A stretch of 41,759 bases of DNA from Tannerella sp. (GCA_031255595.1 JAIRSF010000059.1:1-41759); one strand, 5' to 3'; shown: positions 8,083-17,191, numbered from the stretch's first letter. Notes: generated by a model not told the origin, from the sequence alone. Program-made: numbers and translations.

Positions 8083-9778
8083 ACGGTTTATTTTTAAACG
8101 ACTTGCTATTTCTGTCGTACGGTTTATCTTTCTTTCCGAAAAACTTGTCATCTTTTCCCAAAACCTTACGGTCACGAGCCGGTTTCCGATCCTTATCAAA
8201 ACGATCGCTCCCTTTTCCGAATGATCCGCGACTTCCGCCCGACGATTCCGGGTTCCTGCCCGACGATTCGCGCCCTCTCACAAACGGTTTGTCCTTCCAA
8301 TCGGACGAGCGGCTTTTCCCGGAAGAAGACGGCGTGTTATTTTCTAACCGTTTACGATCTTTTGCCGCCAATCGTTCTTCCGCAAACTTCTTATTTATAC
8401 GGGAATCCGTACGAGTGCGTTCTTCATAAAATTTCCCCTGCCGTTCACCGGATTTCTTCTGCCGTTCACCGAACTTTTCATCACTGCCGAAAGACCTTCT
8501 CCGTTCACCTTCACGACCGAACCGTTCAACCCTATCCCGATGTTCGATGCCGCCGGGTTTTCGTGCGGAAAAATCCGTCTTATTCAAGGTTCTTTCCGGT
8601 AGCCTGCCGCCATGCTCCCGGATTGCTTTCTTATAATCCGTTTTTTTGCCTTCAAACAGCTCATAACAACGATATTCACAGTCCAGATCACCGTTTATCA
8701 GTTTGATTTTATGTTTGGGACGCAACCCGATCTTATCAAAACATTCGTCCTTATAACTCAATATCCAGGCCTCATACCCGGAAAAAACATGTTTCAACCG
8801 CTCGCCGATCATGGAGTATAATTCCATGATGTCCCCGGAAGAAATCCGTTCGCCATAAGGCGGATTCATCACCAATATTCCCGGACGAACCGCCTCCGTA
8901 TATTGCTGGAACGGCATGCTCTTAATCTCAATATATTTAGACAGGCCTGCGCTTCGTATATTTTTCATTGCCTTTTCAATCGCTATCGGCGATATATCCG
9001 ATCCATAGCATTTGAAATCAAATTCCCTTTCCGACGATTCGTCATTATATATTTCATCCAGCAACTCCCGGTCGAAATCCGGCCACCGTTCAAACGCATA
9101 TTCTTTGCGAAAAACACCCGGAGCAATATTCAATGCAATCATCGCCGCCTCAATCAGCAAAGTACCGGAGCCACACATCGGGTCGATGAAATTTGTTTCC
9201 CCTCTCCAATCCGTCCGAAGAATCATGCCGGCCGCAAGCACTTCGTTCAGCGGCGCCTCGACCTGGGCTACACGATAACCGCGTTTATGCAGGCTCTCGC
9301 CCGAACTGTCGAGCGAAACGGTGCAATCATTATGCGAAATATGGATATTTATATATACGTCCGGATTGTTGACCCTGACGGAAGGGCGCTTCCCATATTT
9401 ATCATTAAAATAATCGGCAATTGCATCTTTTGTCCGGTATGCCACAAATTTCGAATGATTAAACTTTTCCGAATAAACGACCGCATCAATTGCAAATGTT
9501 TTATCGGGCGACAGGTAGTCGTCCCAATCCATATTTTTTATTTCCCGGTAAACCACATCGGCATGGTCTGCCTTAAAATGAGCGATAGGTTTCAGGATCC
9601 TCAACGCTGTACGGCAATGAAAATTTGCTTTATAAAGCATTGCCTTATCACCGGAAAACGAAACCATCCGCCGGCCCGTTTCCACATCATCCGCACCAAG
9701 AGCCGTAAGCTCCCCGGCCAAAATATCCTCCAAACCATAGAGGGTTTTAGCCACCATTTCAAAATGATTCTCTTTCAT
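8072..9778 (-). CDS. THUMP-domain class I RNA methyltransferase with basic disordered tail
   Basis: The 568-residue product belongs to the COG0116 family (RlmL N-terminal half or YpsC-like). These enzymes are predicted to methylate guanine N2 of 23S rRNA. Residues about 45-155 fit a THUMP RNA-binding domain. DPMCGSGTLLIEA (199-211) is the SAM-binding and methylase signature and MNPPYGER (304-311) is the catalytic loop. From about residue 380 the protein becomes a low-complexity tail rich in Arg, Lys, Asp, Ser and Gly, with repeated DRK, GxFG and ER motifs. E. coli RlmL instead carries a second methyltransferase domain. The start overlaps the stop of the lipoprotein gene in an ATGA arrangement, so reinitiation is likely. 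Confidence 0.88.
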   Translation of the reverse strand: MKENHFEMVAKTLYGLEDILAGELTALGADDVETGRRMVSFSGDKAMLYKANFHCRTALRILKPIAHFKADHADVVYREIKNMDWDDYLSPDKTFAIDAVVYSEKFNHSKFVAYRTKDAIADYFNDKYGKRPSVRVNNPDVYINIHISHNDCTVSLDSSGESLHKRGYRVAQVEAPLNEVLAAGMILRTDWRGETNFIDPMCGSGTLLIEAAMIALNIAPGVFRKEYAFERWPDFDRELLDEIYNDESSEREFDFKCYGSDISPIAIEKAMKNIRSAGLSKYIEIKSMPFQQYTEAVRPGILVMNPPYGERISSGDIMELYSMIGERLKHVFSGYEAWILSYKDECFDKIGLRPKHKIKLINGDLDCEYRCYELFEGKKTDYKKAIREHGGRLPERTLNKTDFSARKPGGIEHRDRVERFGREGERRRSFGSDEKFGERQKKSGERQGKFYEERTRTDSRINKKFAEERLAAKDRKRLENNTPSSSGKSRSSDWKDKPFVRGRESSGRNPESSGGSRGSFGKGSDRFDKDRKPARDRKVLGKDDKFFGKKDKPYDRNSKSFKNKPYED

Positions 9779-10269
9779 CAGTAATTGAGCACAACTCTGA
9801 ACCTCTTGGTGCCGGGCCTGTTTCCGGTATAAAAATCACTGTATTCCACCTTGAACATAACACTGCCGACCGCATAATCACATTTATAGGTTTCCGTCCA
9901 AAGATAATCCGATCCGGTAGAAGGATTATACTCGCCTAAATGAATTACTTCAGGCAGTTCCGCCTGAATTCTGTAATCTTTGTCCAGATACATATAACCG
10001 GTCATCTTTCCATCATAAAAAATGTCTTCATCCAATTCGGGCATTGAAACTTCATATTGATAATAAGAATTAAGGTCATCCACACCTCCTCCTACTAATA
10101 CCCATTGATCTGATCTCACCGTATATTCTCTTATATACCACTCGCTTCCCGCCTCGCCTTTCTCGCCTTTCTCGCCTCTTTCCCCCATAGGGCCCATAGG
10201 CCCCATAGGCCCTTCACACGAAACAGACATCAGGATTATGACCGACAATAAAAACAAAATTTTCTTCAT
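9778..10269 (-). CDS. Lipoprotein with short collagen-like Gly-X-Y repeat
   Basis: The 163-residue product starts with a lipoprotein signal peptide ending in MSVSC at residues 14-18. Eight Gly-X-Y triplets follow immediately (GPM x3, GER, GEK x2, GEA, GSE). The remaining 120 residues form a compact domain rich in Tyr, Asp and Val with no motif I recognise. Collagen-like lipoproteins of this pattern occur in Bacteroidetes and are probably envelope-anchored with the triplets as a stalk; this is inference. It is the first gene of the minus-strand run and overlaps the methyltransferase start. The repeated 9-base codon triplets could change copy number by slippage. Confidence 0.8.
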   Translation of the reverse strand: MKKILFLLSVIILMSVSCEGPMGPMGPMGERGEKGEKGEAGSEWYIREYTVRSDQWVLVGGGVDDLNSYYQYEVSMPELDEDIFYDGKMTGYMYLDKDYRIQAELPEVIHLGEYNPSTGSDYLWTETYKCDYAVGSVMFKVEYSDFYTGNRPGTKRFRVVLNY

Positions 10270-10295
10270 TTTTTTTCTATTTAAAACATTTCGGG

Positions 10296-10303
10296 CAAAG
10301 ATA
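10296..10303 (-). promoter_or_regulatory. Proximal -7 box for the lipoprotein-led operon
   Basis: The minus strand reads TATCTTTG, an exact match to the Bacteroidetes -7 consensus TAnnTTTG, 26 bases before the lipoprotein start. No clear TTG lies 19-22 bases upstream of it. Confidence 0.55.
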
Positions 10304-10444
10304 GTGATTTTTTTTGGAATAGCGCTTAACTCAAGGGATTGAGAAAACCGTACGGGAAAAGCTACTCCATTTGAGAATGTTGATATTTGTAATCATCCGG
10401 CCGGAACTAACGCAAATTTATAAACATTTTTAACGAAACTGCGA

Positions 10445-10477
10445 CAAAAGTAAACAACGGAAGAACCCCTCCTCAAA
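10445..10477 (-). promoter_or_regulatory. Distal promoter candidate for the lipoprotein-led operon
   Basis: The minus strand carries TTTG (10477-10474), a 21-base spacer and TACTTTTG (10452-10445), matching both Bacteroidetes promoter elements. It would give a leader of about 170 bases before the lipoprotein gene. Within 10270-10600 I see only these two minus-strand promoters and the plus-strand frd promoter. Confidence 0.45.
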
Positions 10478-10516
10478 ATTTACGGCAAGTCATTAAGGAA
10501 AATTTTCCGTAATAAC

Positions 10517-10548
10517 TTGCTTTTTATCTTTTCTTTATAGTATCTTTG
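10517..10548 (+). promoter_or_regulatory. Promoter of the fumarate reductase operon
   Basis: TTG at 10517-10519, a 21-base spacer and TATCTTTG at 10541-10548 match the Bacteroidetes -33/-7 consensus. The predicted start leaves an AT-rich leader of about 45 bases before frdC. Confidence 0.75.
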
Positions 10549-10600
10549 TAGCTTGATACCGACAATTTATACATTAATAAATAACTAAAATTTAATTCTT

Positions 10601-11305
10601 ATGTGGTTGATTCATTCTTCTATCGGGAGGAAATTAGTGATGAGTATCTCAGGGACTGTCCTGTTGATGTTCTTACTGTTTCACTTATCCATGAATGTTG
10701 TAGCGGTCTTCTCGCCTGATGCATACAACGTGATTTGTGCACTGTTGGGCGCAAACTGGTATGCCGTCGCAGCAACAGTCGTGCTGGCAGGCATTATTGT
10801 CCTGCATTTCGTCTACGCCGCAATGATTACGCTGCAAAACCGTAAAGCGCGCGGCAACGATCGTTATACGGTTAGTACCCGTCCCAAGGGGGTTAGCTGG
10901 GCGTCGCAAAACATGTTTGTGATCGGAATCGTGATCATCGGTTTCATGATTCTCCATTTCAGCCAGTTCTGGTACAAAATGATGTTTGCCGAACTGCTGG
11001 GACATCATGAGGTAACGCTTTGTGACGGTTCGGTTGTAAGTCCTCAGGATGGCGCTGCTTTCGTCAGCTATTATTTCAGTCACCTGTGGGTCGTCATTGC
11101 ATATCTGATCTGGTATGTTGCATTATGGTTTCATCTTACGCATGGTGTATGGAGTGCAATTCAGACGATCGGCTGGAGTAACCGGCTTTGGCTGAAACGC
11201 TGGAAAGTAGTCGGTAACATTGTTGCCACCCTTATTTTCCTCGGTTTTGCTTTCGTGACACTATTTTTCTATGCAAAAAGCCTTTGTGGCGGAAGCTGTT
11301 GTTAA
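10601..11305 (+). CDS. frdC: Fumarate reductase/succinate dehydrogenase cytochrome b subunit
   Basis: The 234-residue membrane subunit matches the Bacteroides-type cytochrome b558 family with about five transmembrane helices. His residues suited to haem ligation are visible in FHLSMNVVAVF (about 27-37), ILHFVYAAM, ILHFSQFWYK and FHLTHGVWSAIQT. It anchors the catalytic subunits to the inner membrane and passes electrons from menaquinol toward fumarate. It leads a three-gene operon with its own promoter and is followed 31 bases later by the flavoprotein gene. In a fermenting Bacteroidales the physiological direction is probably fumarate reduction; the sequence alone does not exclude the reverse. 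Confidence 0.93.
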   Translation: MWLIHSSIGRKLVMSISGTVLLMFLLFHLSMNVVAVFSPDAYNVICALLGANWYAVAATVVLAGIIVLHFVYAAMITLQNRKARGNDRYTVSTRPKGVSWASQNMFVIGIVIIGFMILHFSQFWYKMMFAELLGHHEVTLCDGSVVSPQDGAAFVSYYFSHLWVVIAYLIWYVALWFHLTHGVWSAIQTIGWSNRLWLKRWKVVGNIVATLIFLGFAFVTLFFYAKSLCGGSCC

Positions 11306-11336
11306 TAATGGTTGGACTCTTTAATTCATTAAAATT

Positions 11337-13277
11337 ATGTCTGAAATAAATTCAAAAATACCACAAGGCCCGTTGGCTGAAAAGTGGACCAATTATAAAG
11401 ACCATCAGAAATTGGTTAATCCTGCAAACAAACGCCGCTTGGATATTATCATTGTCGGAACGGGACTGGCCGGCGCTTCCGCCGCCGCTTCTATGGCGGA
11501 AATGGGATTTAATGTACTGAACTTCTGTATACAGGACTCACCGCGCCGCGCACACTCCATTGCGGCACAGGGAGGTATCAATGCGGCAAAAAACTACCAA
11601 AACGACGGCGACTCCGTCTACCGTTTGTTTTACGATACCATCAAGGGAGGCGACTACCGCGCACGCGAAGCCAACGTTTATCGCTTAGCGGAGGTAGCAA
11701 ACTCCATCATTGACCAGTGTGTAGCGCAAGGCGTCCCCTTTGCCCGCGAATACGGCGGCTTGCTGGATAACCGTTCCTTCGGCGGAGCGCAGGTGTCACG
11801 CACTTTCTATGCACGCGGACAAACGGGACAGCAACTCCTGCTCGGCGCTTACTCCGCATTAAGCCGTCAGATCGGTCTGGGGAAAGTAAAAATGTATACC
11901 CGCTATGAAATGCTGGATGTAGTCGTCATCGAAGGGCGTGCACGCGGTATTATTGCGCGTAACTTAGTAACAGGCGAGATCGAACGGTTCGCCGCCCATG
12001 CCGTTGTCATTGCAAGCGGCGGCTACGCGAACACCTTCTTCCTCTCGACCAACGCTATGGCGTCCAACGGTTCGGCAGCATGGCAGTGCTACAAGAAAGG
12101 AGCCTATTTTGCCAATCCATGTATGGCGCAGATTCACCCGACCTGTATCCCCGTACATGGTGAATTTCAGTCGAAACTGACCTTGATGTCCGAATCGCTT
12201 CGCAACGACGGGCGTATCTGGGTGCCGAAGAAAAAAGAAGATGCCGAAGCCGTCCGCGCCGGCAAACTCAAACCGACGCAGATCAAAGAAGAAGACCGCG
12301 ATTATTACCTGGAACGCCGCTATCCGGCATTCGGCAACCTGGTTCCACGCGACGTAGCTTCGCGCGCTGCAAAAGAACGTTGCGACGCAGGATTCGGCGT
12401 AGGGACGGGACAAGCCGTATACCTTGATTTCTCGGACGCTATCAACCGCCTTGGGAAAAACGTCGTCGAACAACGCTACGGAAACCTTTTCCAGATGTAC
12501 GAAAAAATCGTGGATGATAACCCGTATGAAACACCGATGATGATCTTCCCGGCGCTTCACTACACCATGGGCGGTATCTGGGTGGATTATGAACTGATGA
12601 CCTCCGTTAAAGGCCTGTTTGCAATCGGCGAAGCCAATTTCTCCGACCATGGCGCGAACCGTCTTGGTGCATCGGCATTAATGCAGGGACTGGCCGACGG
12701 ATATTTTGTACTCCCCTACACGATACAGAACTATCTTGCCGACCAGATACAGGTTCCGCGTTTCAGCGCCGACCGTCCCGAATTTGAAGAAGCGGAAAAG
12801 AATATCAAAGAACGCATCTATAAATTGATGAATATCAAAGGTAACCGGTCGGTAGACAGTCTGCATAAAGAGCTTGGACATATCATGTGGGATCATGTAG
12901 GTATGGCGCGTGATGCACAAGGACTTAAAGAAGCGATCGAAATGCTGAAAGCCCTGAAAAAGGAATTTTGGAGCAATGTCCGGATTCCGGGTAAGGCGAA
13001 CGACCTGAATGTGGAACTGGAAAAAGCGTTGCGTCTGGCCGACTTCATCGAAATCGGCATGCTGATGGCGCACGACTCTTTAGATCGTGAGGAATCATGC
13101 GGCGGACATTTCCGCGTAGAACATCAGACCGAAGAAGGCGAAGCGCTTCGCCACGACGATAAATTCTCTTATGTGTCATGCTGGAAATACGAAGGTGAAG
13201 ACAAAGACCCGGTGATGCTCAAAGAGCCTCTTAATTATGAATTTGTTGTACGTCAACAGAGAAATTATAAAAATTAA
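11337..13277 (+). CDS. frdA: Fumarate reductase/succinate dehydrogenase flavoprotein subunit
   Basis: The 646-residue product is the catalytic FAD subunit. The dinucleotide-binding motif [20 protein letters not shown] lies near residues 38-57. The covalent flavin His is in the [12 protein letters not shown] segment (about 73-84). Conserved active-site parts include HPTCIPVHG near 267-275 and later [12 protein letters not shown]. The C-terminal [18 protein letters not shown] segment is typical of the family. It interconverts fumarate and succinate at the cytoplasmic face of the membrane. The gene lies between the cytochrome b and iron-sulfur genes, only 8 bases before frdB. Confidence 0.96.
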   Translation: MSEINSKIPQGPLAEKWTNYKDHQKLVNPANKRRLDIIIVGTGLAGASAAASMAEMGFNVLNFCIQDSPRRAHSIAAQGGINAAKNYQNDGDSVYRLFYDTIKGGDYRAREANVYRLAEVANSIIDQCVAQGVPFAREYGGLLDNRSFGGAQVSRTFYARGQTGQQLLLGAYSALSRQIGLGKVKMYTRYEMLDVVVIEGRARGIIARNLVTGEIERFAAHAVVIASGGYANTFFLSTNAMASNGSAAWQCYKKGAYFANPCMAQIHPTCIPVHGEFQSKLTLMSESLRNDGRIWVPKKKEDAEAVRAGKLKPTQIKEEDRDYYLERRYPAFGNLVPRDVASRAAKERCDAGFGVGTGQAVYLDFSDAINRLGKNVVEQRYGNLFQMYEKIVDDNPYETPMMIFPALHYTMGGIWVDYELMTSVKGLFAIGEANFSDHGANRLGASALMQGLADGYFVLPYTIQNYLADQIQVPRFSADRPEFEEAEKNIKERIYKLMNIKGNRSVDSLHKELGHIMWDHVGMARDAQGLKEAIEMLKALKKEFWSNVRIPGKANDLNVELEKALRLADFIEIGMLMAHDSLDREESCGGHFRVEHQTEEGEALRHDDKFSYVSCWKYEGEDKDPVMLKEPLNYEFVVRQQRNYKN

Positions 13278-13285
13278 TAAGAGCC

Positions 13286-14041
13286 ATGGATAAAAATATT
13301 GATATAACCCTTAAAGTTTGGCGCCAGAAAGGGCCGAAAGAAAAAGGCGCATTTGAAACCTATCAGTTGAAAAATGTATCGCAAAGCAGTTCATTCCTCG
13401 AAATGCTGGATGTACTGAACGAACAATTAATAAACGGCGGAAAAGAACCCGTATTCTTCGACCACGATTGTCGCGAAGGAATCTGCGGCATGTGTTCGCT
13501 TTACATTAACGGACATCCGCATGGGCCGGACTCGGCCGTAACCACCTGTCAGCTCCACATGCGTAAGTTTAAAAACGGCGAAACGATTACGATCGAACCC
13601 TGGCGTTCGGCAGGTTTCCCCGTCATACGCGACCTGACGGTAGATCGCCGGGCTTACGACAAGATTATACAGGCGGGAGGATTTGTTTCGGTGAATACGG
13701 GAGGCGTACCCGACGCGAACGCCATTCCCATTCCGAAGAAAGACGCCGATCTGGCAATGGACGCAGCGGCTTGTATCGGCTGCGGAGCTTGTGCGGCGGC
13801 CTGTAAAAACGGCTCTGCAATGCTGTTCGTTTCGGCTAAGGTAAGCCAGTTAGCACTTCTCCCGCAGGGAAAGGTGGAAGCCGCACGCCGCGCCAAAGCG
13901 ATGGTGGCCAAAATGGACGAACTCGGGTTCGGCAACTGCACTAATACACAGGCATGCGAGATGGAATGTCCGAAAGAAATTTCGGTAACAAACATCGCCC
14001 GTTTGAATCGTGAATTTCTGTCGGCAAAGTTTAAAGATTAA
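13286..14041 (+). CDS. frdB: Fumarate reductase/succinate dehydrogenase iron-sulfur subunit
   Basis: The 251-residue product carries the Cys sets for three iron-sulfur clusters. The N-terminal ferredoxin-like domain has CREGICGMC (about 62-70) with a later Cys for the [2Fe-2S] centre. The C-terminal domain has [11 protein letters not shown] (about 159-169) and [14 protein letters not shown] (about 218-231) for the [4Fe-4S] and [3Fe-4S] centres. It relays electrons between the cytochrome b and the flavoprotein. It is the last gene of the operon and is followed by a hairpin terminator about 56 bases downstream. Confidence 0.96.
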   Translation: MDKNIDITLKVWRQKGPKEKGAFETYQLKNVSQSSSFLEMLDVLNEQLINGGKEPVFFDHDCREGICGMCSLYINGHPHGPDSAVTTCQLHMRKFKNGETITIEPWRSAGFPVIRDLTVDRRAYDKIIQAGGFVSVNTGGVPDANAIPIPKKDADLAMDAAACIGCGACAAACKNGSAMLFVSAKVSQLALLPQGKVEAARRAKAMVAKMDELGFGNCTNTQACEMECPKEISVTNIARLNREFLSAKFKD

Positions 14042-14096
14042 AACGCGGTTACAGGTTTTACTGAAAATAATCCGAAAAATACGGACATAAATCATT

Positions 14097-14137
14097 AAAA
14101 GAGGATGTGGTCAAATGCGGTCATATCCTCTTTTTTT
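14097..14137 (+). terminator. Rho-independent terminator of the frd operon
   Basis: AGAGGATGTG (14100-14109) pairs with CATATCCTCT (14122-14131) with one G-T pair, followed by a run of seven T residues. Confidence 0.85.
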
Positions 14138-14275
14138 CACCAAACCGGAATGCCAAAAGCAGAACCTAAATTGTGTTTTTTACACTAATTTCACACAAAA
14201 GAGCCGATTTGTCGGAGGTGTAAACTTTTTTTGCCATATATGCTCTCATATTTAACATTATTTATTCGGAAACAC

Positions 14276-14306
14276 TTGTATAGTTACTCGTAGGATAGTA
14301 CCTTTG
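14276..14306 (+). promoter_or_regulatory. Orphan consensus promoter downstream of the frd terminator
   Basis: TTG at 14276-14278, a 20-base spacer and TACCTTTG at 14299-14306 match the Bacteroidetes promoter. No full-length plus-strand gene follows before 16211; the next gene is dprA in the opposite direction. Confidence 0.6.
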
Positions 14307-14311
14307 TGCCG

Positions 14312-14551
14312 TGGTTTTTTCATAATAGTATTAGATTTAAGGTTAACAAAATTGATTAGGGGTTGTCGTGAGACAGCCTTTAATTGTTTTTAGGAGGCTT
14401 TAAAAATTATACATGTATGCAACTTGACTACAATATGGTTCCCGCCCGACACGATAGATCATCCGCTAAGAAAGTAGTTTTCAGTTCAATTTATAGATGC
14501 CTCCCGGCAATGCTTTTATATATCCTTCCAGCTCCAGCTCAAATAACATAG
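14312..14551 (+). other. Possible leader or small transcript from the orphan promoter
   Basis: This accounts for most of the 439-base gap between frdB and dprA. The predicted transcript contains a clean hairpin, GGTTGTC-GTGA-GACAGCC (14361-14378), with a GNRA-type loop, then AGGAGG at 14392-14397. A 44-codon frame from 14417 to 14551 runs antisense into the 3' end of dprA; its first ATG is about 19 bases from the AGGAGG, which is far. I see no recognisable protein. It may be a small RNA, an antisense transcript, or the promoter and leader of a lost gene. Confidence 0.35.
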
Positions 14552-15590
14552 ACGATAATCTATGAACCGGAAGATTCATCTCCGCCGCCAGGTCGTTGAT
14601 CTGAAACATTCCTTTCTCCGTAAGCAAACGGATAATCGGATGATCGGATTTTTCCTGAAAATCTATTGATTGTTGCACAGGCTGCGCTTTGGCGCCGGCA
14701 TCCCAGCAAAGCGACATCACAAGGTCTTTTGCAGAACCGATCAACCCGGCTTTATTCATTTGTATCAATCGGTTGCAACCTGCCGAAAATTCGTCCGTAA
14801 CACGCCCGGGAAAGGTATACACATCGCGCCCGTAAGAGAAAGCAATGTCGGCCGTAACAAGCGAGCCTCCTTTTTCTGCCGATTCGACCACGATGGTCGC
14901 ATCGGATAAACCCGCCACCAACCGATTTCTCCGAAGAAAATTTTCCCGGTCGGGATTCGTTCCGCTCACAAAATCCGTAAGCAGTCCCCCCGTTTCAATC
15001 ATCCCGGCTGCAATATTCCGGTGTACGGCAGGGTAGATCCGATCCAGTCCATGGGCAAGCACGCCTATGGTAGGCAAATTTTTCTTCAAAGCGCTGCGAT
15101 GGGCGCAAACATCGACGCCGTATGCAAGTCCGCTGACAATAAGCAAGTCCGGAAACATTGCCGACAAATCTCCGACAAGCGTTTCCGTCAGTTTACGTCC
15201 ATAATCCGATATGCGGCGTGTACCGACAATACTGATGATTTTTGCGGCATCCGGATCGGCGTGACCTTTGTAATAAAAAACGACAGGAGCGTCCTGGCAT
15301 TCTTTCAGGCGACAAGGATAATCGTCTTCCGTTATGGCATACAACCGAATCTTATTTTTATCAATAAAAGATACTTCCTTTTCCGCGCGCTCCAAAGCTC
15401 CGGTTCGGGCATTCTCAATCTGTTCCGCCGTATAAACACCGATACCCGGCACTTTCTCCAAAAAAGAACGCTTCGCTTTGAATACCTCTTCCGCCGAACC
15501 GAAATACTGCAAAAGATGGCGGGCGAGCACATCGCCCACTCCTTTCAGGAAGGTAAGCCCTATCAGATAGAATCGTTCGTCTGTTATCAT
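14481..15590 (-). CDS. dprA: DNA-processing protein DprA/Smf
   Basis: The 369-residue product has the DprA layout. An N-terminal helix-hairpin-helix region (about 1-80, with KVPGIGVYTAEQIE) is followed by a Rossmann-like core holding GTRRISDYG (about 127-135), VSGLAYGVDVCAHRSAL (about 153-169), GTNPDRENFLRRNRLVAGLS and the EKGGSLVTADIAFSYGRDVY segment. A small winged-helix domain ends the protein (about 310-369). DprA binds incoming single-stranded DNA and loads RecA in transformable bacteria; in many others its role is unclear. It lies 62 bases downstream of the thioesterase gene on the same strand and is probably co-transcribed with it. Confidence 0.95.
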   Translation of the reverse strand: MITDERFYLIGLTFLKGVGDVLARHLLQYFGSAEEVFKAKRSFLEKVPGIGVYTAEQIENARTGALERAEKEVSFIDKNKIRLYAITEDDYPCRLKECQDAPVVFYYKGHADPDAAKIISIVGTRRISDYGRKLTETLVGDLSAMFPDLLIVSGLAYGVDVCAHRSALKKNLPTIGVLAHGLDRIYPAVHRNIAAGMIETGGLLTDFVSGTNPDRENFLRRNRLVAGLSDATIVVESAEKGGSLVTADIAFSYGRDVYTFPGRVTDEFSAGCNRLIQMNKAGLIGSAKDLVMSLCWDAGAKAQPVQQSIDFQEKSDHPIIRLLTEKGMFQINDLAAEMNLPVHRLSSMLFELELEGYIKALPGGIYKLN

Positions 15591-15652
15591 AGAGATGTTT
15601 TTCGTTTGTTTAACTCAATCCGGTAATGATCGTATGACGATAAACCGTATGG

Positions 15653-16057
15653 TCACTTTTCCGAAGCGGCAATTATTTTATCAAAATATTCGCCGCGGGT
15701 AAGTTTTCCGTTCTCTACAATAACAGCCTCAACTTTCCCCGCCGCAGCCAAAACCATATCGGACATTCTGTAAATATGCTGTTCAAACACAAGCTTGACG
15801 CCTTCACGTTTCAGGTTCAGGCAGGACAAAAACCGGTCGCCGCTACGCAGCGAATGTTTGAACTTTATTTCTACCTTCGAAACAAAAGCGTCTACACCGT
15901 TTTCATGCATCCGCCCGAAATTTTCACCGAGAAACTCCATATATTCGTGACGTGTATGTTCCATGTACCGCTGATAGTTCGAATTATTTACCACCCCCTG
16001 CAAGTCACATTCGTAATCGCGTACTTTCAGCTCCAGTTCGAAAACATATTCTTTCAT
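15653..16057 (-). CDS. Acyl-CoA thioesterase, 4-hydroxybenzoyl-CoA thioesterase (hot-dog) family
   Basis: The 134-residue product is a typical YbgC-like single hot-dog domain. The catalytic motif YECDLQGVVNNSNYQRYMEH lies at about 14-33, where Asp and the following Gly-Val-Val match the family active site. The remainder alternates strands as expected (VDAFVSKVEIKFKHSLRSGD, LVFEQHIYRM). Family members hydrolyse short or medium acyl-CoA thioesters in the cytoplasm; the substrate cannot be predicted. It precedes dprA on the same strand, and a TATCTTTG box lies upstream. Confidence 0.88.
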   Translation of the reverse strand: MKEYVFELELKVRDYECDLQGVVNNSNYQRYMEHTRHEYMEFLGENFGRMHENGVDAFVSKVEIKFKHSLRSGDRFLSCLNLKREGVKLVFEQHIYRMSDMVLAAAGKVEAVIVENGKLTRGEYFDKIIAASEK

Positions 16058-16093
16058 TGTCTAAACTTTTAACCGTTACTTTTTTCCCGGTTT

Positions 16094-16101
16094 CAAAGAT
16101 A
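16094..16101 (-). promoter_or_regulatory. -7 box for the thioesterase-dprA unit
   Basis: The minus strand reads TATCTTTG, matching TAnnTTTG, 36 bases before the thioesterase start. No convincing -33 element. Confidence 0.5.
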
Positions 16102-16175
16102 CATGATAAATTCAAATTTCCACACGAAAAAACAAAAATCCGTCTTTTTGAAATCGTTTTATGCCAAAAGTACAC

Positions 16176-16183
16176 TATATTTG
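16176..16183 (+). promoter_or_regulatory. -7 box for the dihydroorotate-dehydrogenase-like gene
   Basis: TATATTTG matches TAnnTTTG and lies 27 bases before the chosen ATG. It overlaps the reading frame of longer start choices, which argues for the start at 16211. Confidence 0.55.
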
Positions 16184-16210
16184 CAAGACAATTACCAAAC
16201 AGAGGATGCT

Positions 16211-17191
16211 ATGATACAGTTTGAAACAAATTATGCCGGATTAACTTTAAAAAACCCATTCATCATCGGCAGTTCCGGCCTCACAAACAGTGCAAAAAAG
16301 AATAAAGAACTTGAAGACGCCGGCGCCGGCGCTGTCGTCTTGAAATCGTTGTTTGAAGAACAAATTGAAAATCAAGGCAATGCGTTAATGCACACCACAG
16401 ATTTTCCCGAAGCCGCCGATTATATAAGAAGTTATGTGAAAGCAAATCGGATAGAGGAATACTTGTCGCTCATCAAAGAAAGTAAAGCCTTATGTACAAT
16501 ACCCGTTATCGCCAGCATAAACTGTTATAAAGCCAACGCATGGGTCGAATTTGCCGGACAGATGGAAGAAGCGGGAGCGGACGCTCTTGAGTTAAATATA
16601 TTTTACCTCTGTACCGACCCGAATACTTCGGCCAATGAGATGTACGACCTCTATATCTCTATCCTTAAAAAGGTGAAGAAACACGTATCGATCCCCATCA
16701 TTCTGAAAATCGGAAAATCATTCAGCAATATTCCGGGGCTTGTCAACCAGATCAAACTGCATGAAGCACAGGGCGTCGTTCTGTTTAACCGGTATTACAG
16801 GCCGGACATTGACATCCGTAAAATGCAGATCGTTTCGGGACACGTATTCAGCACCTCATCGGAACTGAGCGATACATTACGCTGGACGGCGCTCGTCGCA
16901 GGCTCCATACCGGGCATATCTATTTCTTCGTCGTGCGGAATACACAACCGGGAAGATGTAATAAAATGCCTGTTGGCGGGAGCGGATACGGTTCAGCTTT
17001 GCAGTACGATTTATAAAAACGGGCGGGATGTGATCGCACAAATACGGGAAGGCGTCGAAAACTGGATGAATATGCAAAAATATGAATCCATCTCCGAATT
17101 TCGGGGAAAATTGAGTTTTTCCAACGTAGAAGACCCTTCACTTTATGAACGTTCACAATTCATGAAATATTTTTCGGATCACAAGGCGTGA
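16211..17191 (+). CDS. Dihydroorotate dehydrogenase-like flavoprotein of uncertain substrate
   Basis: I set the start at 16211 (326 residues) because a purine-rich AGAGGA lies just upstream, a -7 box lies at 16176, and MIQFETNYAGLTLKNPFIIG matches the usual start of class 1 dihydroorotate dehydrogenases. The TIM-barrel features are present: SSGLTNSAKKN, VVLKSLFEEQI, IPVIASINC, DALELNIFYL, IPIILKIG and, near the end, GADTVQLCSTIYKNG for FMN phosphate binding. The segment that is ELNxSCPN in true PyrD reads ELNIFYLCTDPN, so the catalytic Cys is not in its usual place. The substrate may therefore differ. Its stop directly abuts the stop of the convergent U32 gene. Confidence 0.8.
   Translation: MIQFETNYAGLTLKNPFIIGSSGLTNSAKKNKELEDAGAGAVVLKSLFEEQIENQGNALMHTTDFPEAADYIRSYVKANRIEEYLSLIKESKALCTIPVIASINCYKANAWVEFAGQMEEAGADALELNIFYLCTDPNTSANEMYDLYISILKKVKKHVSIPIILKIGKSFSNIPGLVNQIKLHEAQGVVLFNRYYRPDIDIRKMQIVSGHVFSTSSELSDTLRWTALVAGSIPGISISSSCGIHNREDVIKCLLAGADTVQLCSTIYKNGRDVIAQIREGVENWMNMQKYESISEFRGKLSFSNVEDPSLYERSQFMKYFSDHKA

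Noticed and set aside
8903-9784. 293-codon plus-strand frame opposite the RNA methyltransferase
   Set aside because: Antisense to conserved SAM and THUMP motifs; composition is that of a codon shadow.
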